From an uncultured Collinsella sp. (GTDB lineage: Bacteria; Actinomycetota; Coriobacteriia; Coriobacteriales; Coriobacteriaceae), in assembly GCA_900541195.1 (NCBI GenBank), contig UQIY01000051.1, forward strand, positions 1 to 13,467: a stretch of 13,467 bases of DNA, in the 5' to 3' direction. Positions within the stretch are counted from its first letter, which is position 1, and each line of letters starts with the position of its first letter. The position numbers were made by a program, and so were the translations under genes. The notes under the pieces were generated by a model. That model saw only the letters and a program-made list of their open reading frames with translations, was not told the DNA's origin and did not search any database. Shown here in pieces: positions 13,183-13,467 of this stretch.

Positions 13183-13241
13183 CATCTTAATCTGTAACAG
13201 GTGGGGCCGAAAATCTCAGCTAGATGTTACAGATTTAGACA
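13183..13241. repeat. Palindromic repeat, copy D (first of a triplet)
   Basis: Arms 13183-13199 and 13225-13241 around a 25-nt loop, with three mismatches in the outer part and the TCTGTAACA/TGTTACAGA core intact. It starts 16 bases past the LacI-family stop codon. Confidence 0.82.
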
Positions 13242-13263
13242 ATTCGGTCCAGCTTATTCCGTT

Positions 13264-13322
13264 TGTCTCGATCTGTAACAACTAGACGGTCAAAAGTGGT
13301 CTACATGTTACAAATCGAGATT
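13264..13322. repeat. Palindromic repeat, copy E (second of a triplet)
   Basis: Arms 13264-13280 and 13306-13322, 25-nt loop, starting 81 bp after copy D. The right arm has lost one core base (TGTTACAAAT). Confidence 0.82.
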
Positions 13323-13340
13323 GTTCGGCCCGGGCCGCCC

Positions 13341-13405
13341 GTTCGTCTAAATCTGTAACAGCTTGGACCGAAAAACTCGGCTAGATGTTACAGATTGAGA
13401 TGAAC
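13341..13405. repeat. Palindromic repeat, copy F (third of a triplet)
   Basis: 20-bp arms with GTTCGTCTAAATCTGTAACA at 13341-13360 and a near-inverse at 13386-13405, around a 25-nt loop, 80 bp after copy E. The inter-copy spacers (about 21 nt, reading TTCGG...CCCGTT or similar) also resemble one another. Confidence 0.83.
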
Positions 13406-13445
13406 AGGAGGAGGCTTATAGGACAAAATGTGTGTCTACTTTAGG

Positions 13446-13467
13446 GGCATCGGCGCAGGTCGATGCC
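13446..13467. other. Hairpin cut by the window edge
   Basis: GGCATCG (13446-13452) pairs with CGATGCC (13461-13467), the last bases of the window. It may extend further or be part of another element. A short plus-strand frame from ATG at 13428, preceded by AGGA, stays open to the edge, but 13 codons are too few to call a gene. Confidence 0.3.

Noticed and set aside
13183..13405. A CRISPR array made of the three tandem repeats
   Set aside because: The repeats are 59-65 bp palindromes with diverging arms, the 21-nt spacers resemble each other, only three copies exist and no cas gene is near.

Overview
The window looks like a chromosomal segment of a gut actinobacterium of the Coriobacteriia, most likely Collinsella or a close relative. 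This is inferred from gene content (a Lactobacillales-type lactose PTS in a moderately high-GC genome with strong Shine-Dalgarno sites) and general resemblance; no search was run. The gene content is dominated by sugar uptake through phosphotransferase systems (PTS) and its regulators.

Layout. 1-336: gene-free, with a 72-nt imperfect hairpin and the terminator of a minus-strand tRNA-Thr(CGT) at 337-412. 620-1102: a lone mannose/sorbose/Aga-type PTS EIIB-like protein whose phosphorylatable His is replaced by Tyr. 1168-1321: a 154-bp foldback element with 28-bp terminal inverted repeats. 1428-2480 (-) and 2687-3451 (+): galM (aldose 1-epimerase), divergent from a DeoR-family repressor. 3624-5336 (-): a GntR/HutC regulator behind a conserved TIM-barrel-like protein of unknown function. 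These are divergent from an EIICB lactose/cellobiose-type PTS permease (5692-7386, +) across a 355-bp AT-rich control region with a perfect 18-bp palindrome and a cre-like site. 7747-8308 (-): a RelE/ParE toxin with a Phd/YefM antitoxin. 8604-11880 (-): lacE-lacG, a lactose EIICB permease and 6-phospho-beta-galactosidase, divergent from a LacI-family regulator (12156-13166, +) with a perfect 24-bp operator between them.

Together, lactose taken up and phosphorylated by LacE would be cut by LacG to galactose-6-phosphate and glucose, and GalM would interconvert aldose anomers. No EIIA (LacF), EI, HPr or tagatose-6-phosphate pathway gene is present, so these must be encoded elsewhere. The central GntR / TIM-barrel / EIICB module is more AT-rich than the lac region and has no neighbouring glycosidase, so its sugar is unknown.

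A notable non-coding feature is a family of six about 59-bp palindromic repeats (17-bp arms, exactly 25-nt loop), all in the same orientation. They occur in three intergenic places, as a single copy, a pair and a triplet with an 80-81 bp period.
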